This document shows, piece after piece, positions 19,753 through 20,432 of a stretch of DNA of 20,432 bases. Source of the stretch: a virus; IMG/VR virus record IMGVR_UViG_3300047476_000041, positions 1 through 20,432 of that record; one strand, given 5' to 3'. Position 1 is the first letter of the stretch. Every line of letters starts with the position of its first letter. The position numbers were made by a program, and so were the translations under genes. The notes under the pieces were generated by a model that worked only from the letters and a program-made list of their open reading frames with translations, was not told the origin of the DNA and did no database searches.

Positions 19753-19784
19753 AAGCAGGGGCGGTTTCGGCCTGCCCTCTGCTT
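19753..19784 (-). terminator. Strong hairpin after the capsid gene
   Basis: On the minus strand AAGCAG-A-GGGC-A-GG, loop CCGAAA, then CC-GCCC-CTGCTT: twelve pairs with two bulged A bases. It is followed by TGCGG, not a U-run, so it probably works as a partial terminator or as a 3' cap that protects capsid mRNA and lowers expression of the genes after it. Confidence 0.6.
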
Positions 19785-19797
19785 CACAGTCAATCAA

Positions 19798-20432
19798 TTA
19801 AGCGATTGATGAACCTGACTCGATGCGATAGAGAGCCTCTTCGCGGTAGCGAGCAAATCCGAGAACGCCGTACCATCCGATTGGACGGAAGCGCATCAAC
19901 TTGTCGGTGACTGGACCGATAACTGTGTGTGGCTCTTCTGCCACAGCCTCAGCAAGTGCCTGCTTTCCAGCGATGATTGTGCGATACACCTTTGCAGATG
20001 CTGCACCGTCTGTAGCCTTGTACATACGTGGTGACTCAACGAAGAAGACACCCTTGTAGCGGCCGACTTCACCTGACCAGATGCGGTCCTGTGAGATACC
20101 GTAAGCGTTAGGGATAACCCATCCTGCTCCGGCTGTTTCCTGCATAAGGTCAGCAGCAACGTCTGGGTGGATTCCGCCCCAGTAGTCCTGACCACGCATA
20201 CCTGAAGCCTTGTTACCGCGCAACTTAGCAACTGCCTTAGCGATGTTCGCTGTTGAGAGTGTTGCTGCTGCTGTAACAGTTGCTGTTGATGTTGCTGTTG
20301 AACCTGAGTAGATGACGTTTGAGCCACCACGGAGGGTTGTCATAGCAAGACCATCGATTGAGTCAGCCTGGTTACGTGCGATAAGGGTTACGATATCTGG
20401 GTCGACATCTGTGAGTGAGAACAACTTAAGAG
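19798..20432 (-). CDS. Major capsid protein, N4-gp56 family, C-terminal part (cut by window edge)
   Basis: The frame is open to the right edge; the displayed first residues (LFSLTDVDPD) are internal. The last about 208 residues show the P-domain and A-domain elements of the N4-gp56 type of HK97-fold capsid proteins: LRGNKASGMRGQDYWGGIHPDVAADL, then W-x-I-x-x-x-YG, GEVGRYKGVFFVESP, VYRTIIAGKQALAEAVAE, and RFRPIGWYGVLGFARYREEALYRIES at the C-terminus. These match the family order HPDV ... GEIG-x-x-x-GV-x-x-VE ... GK-x-A ... GW-x-x-x-x-A-x-x-x-x-E-A-x-x-RI. The product forms the icosahedral head. A strong hairpin follows the stop codon, consistent with high expression. Confidence 0.85.
   Translation of the reverse strand, partial: LKLFSLTDVDPDIVTLIARNQADSIDGLAMTTLRGGSNVIYSGSTATSTATVTAAATLSTANIAKAVAKLRGNKASGMRGQDYWGGIHPDVAADLMQETAGAGWVIPNAYGISQDRIWSGEVGRYKGVFFVESPRMYKATDGAASAKVYRTIIAGKQALAEAVAEEPHTVIGPVTDKLMRFRPIGWYGVLGFARYREEALYRIESGSSIA

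Noticed and set aside
1-20432. CRISPR array or anti-phage defence island
   Set aside because: No evenly spaced repeats with spacers exist, and all recognisable genes are phage replication, virion or lysis functions; the Cas4-like nuclease is a stand-alone phage recombination-type enzyme.

Overview
The window is a piece of a tailed double-stranded DNA phage genome (Caudoviricetes). Every convincing gene lies on the minus strand, so the genome reads from right to left, and genes are packed with 1-4 base stop/start overlaps (ATGA, GTGA, TAATG). No rRNA, tRNA, CRISPR array, insertion sequence or integrase is visible. The gene set (N4-gp56-type capsid, lysine-rich small proteins, glycine-rich fibres, CHAP endolysin, MTHDEL-starting small proteins) resembles, from memory, uncultivated freshwater or marine phages thought to infect aquatic Actinobacteria. 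That host assignment is inference and could not be tested here. GTG and TTG starts are common.

Right part, about 20432 down to 6431: virion and lysis genes. In transcription order they are the C-terminal part of the major capsid protein followed by a strong hairpin, an 89-aa protein, a cysteine-rich zinc-binding protein, three very basic small proteins, a glycosyltransferase-like protein, a 311-aa virion protein, a tail fibre with YVD repeats, three paralogous fibre genes (two ending in a long glycine-rich tip), two small fibre-associated proteins and a 744-aa structural protein. A lysis region follows: four small membrane proteins, an exported protein with a long Pro/Glu/Thr/Ser-rich stalk, and a CHAP endolysin. 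Two tandem hairpins at 6352-6414 probably terminate this late unit.

Centre, 6093-6430: the only non-coding stretch over 300 bases. It holds the two terminators, a TGTACA pair, an 80-90 bp block of almost pure A/T with a GC-rich hairpin, several TATAAT hexamers on the minus strand, and a large imperfect stem-loop just upstream of the next gene. It is the likely start point for the left-hand operon and could also be a replication origin.

Left part, 6092 down to 1: early DNA-metabolism operon. It has a RecB/Cas4-like nuclease split over two reading frames, a zinc-ribbon protein, a DnaB-like helicase, a small PD-(D/E)XK resolvase-like protein, a DnaG-like primase also split over two frames, three small genes sharing an MTHDEL start, a small zinc-finger-like protein, a DUF1599 (nucleotide modification associated) protein, another possible small PD-(D/E)XK protein, and the start of a sigma-factor-like protein cut by the left edge. 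No DNA polymerase, portal or terminase lies in the window; they are presumably outside it.

The observations most worth checking are the split Fe-S nuclease, whose four candidate cluster cysteines are divided between two frames; the split primase with an A6 run at the shift point; the exported stalk protein in the lysis region; the run of three lysine-rich proteins next to the capsid gene; and the modular fibre paralogues.
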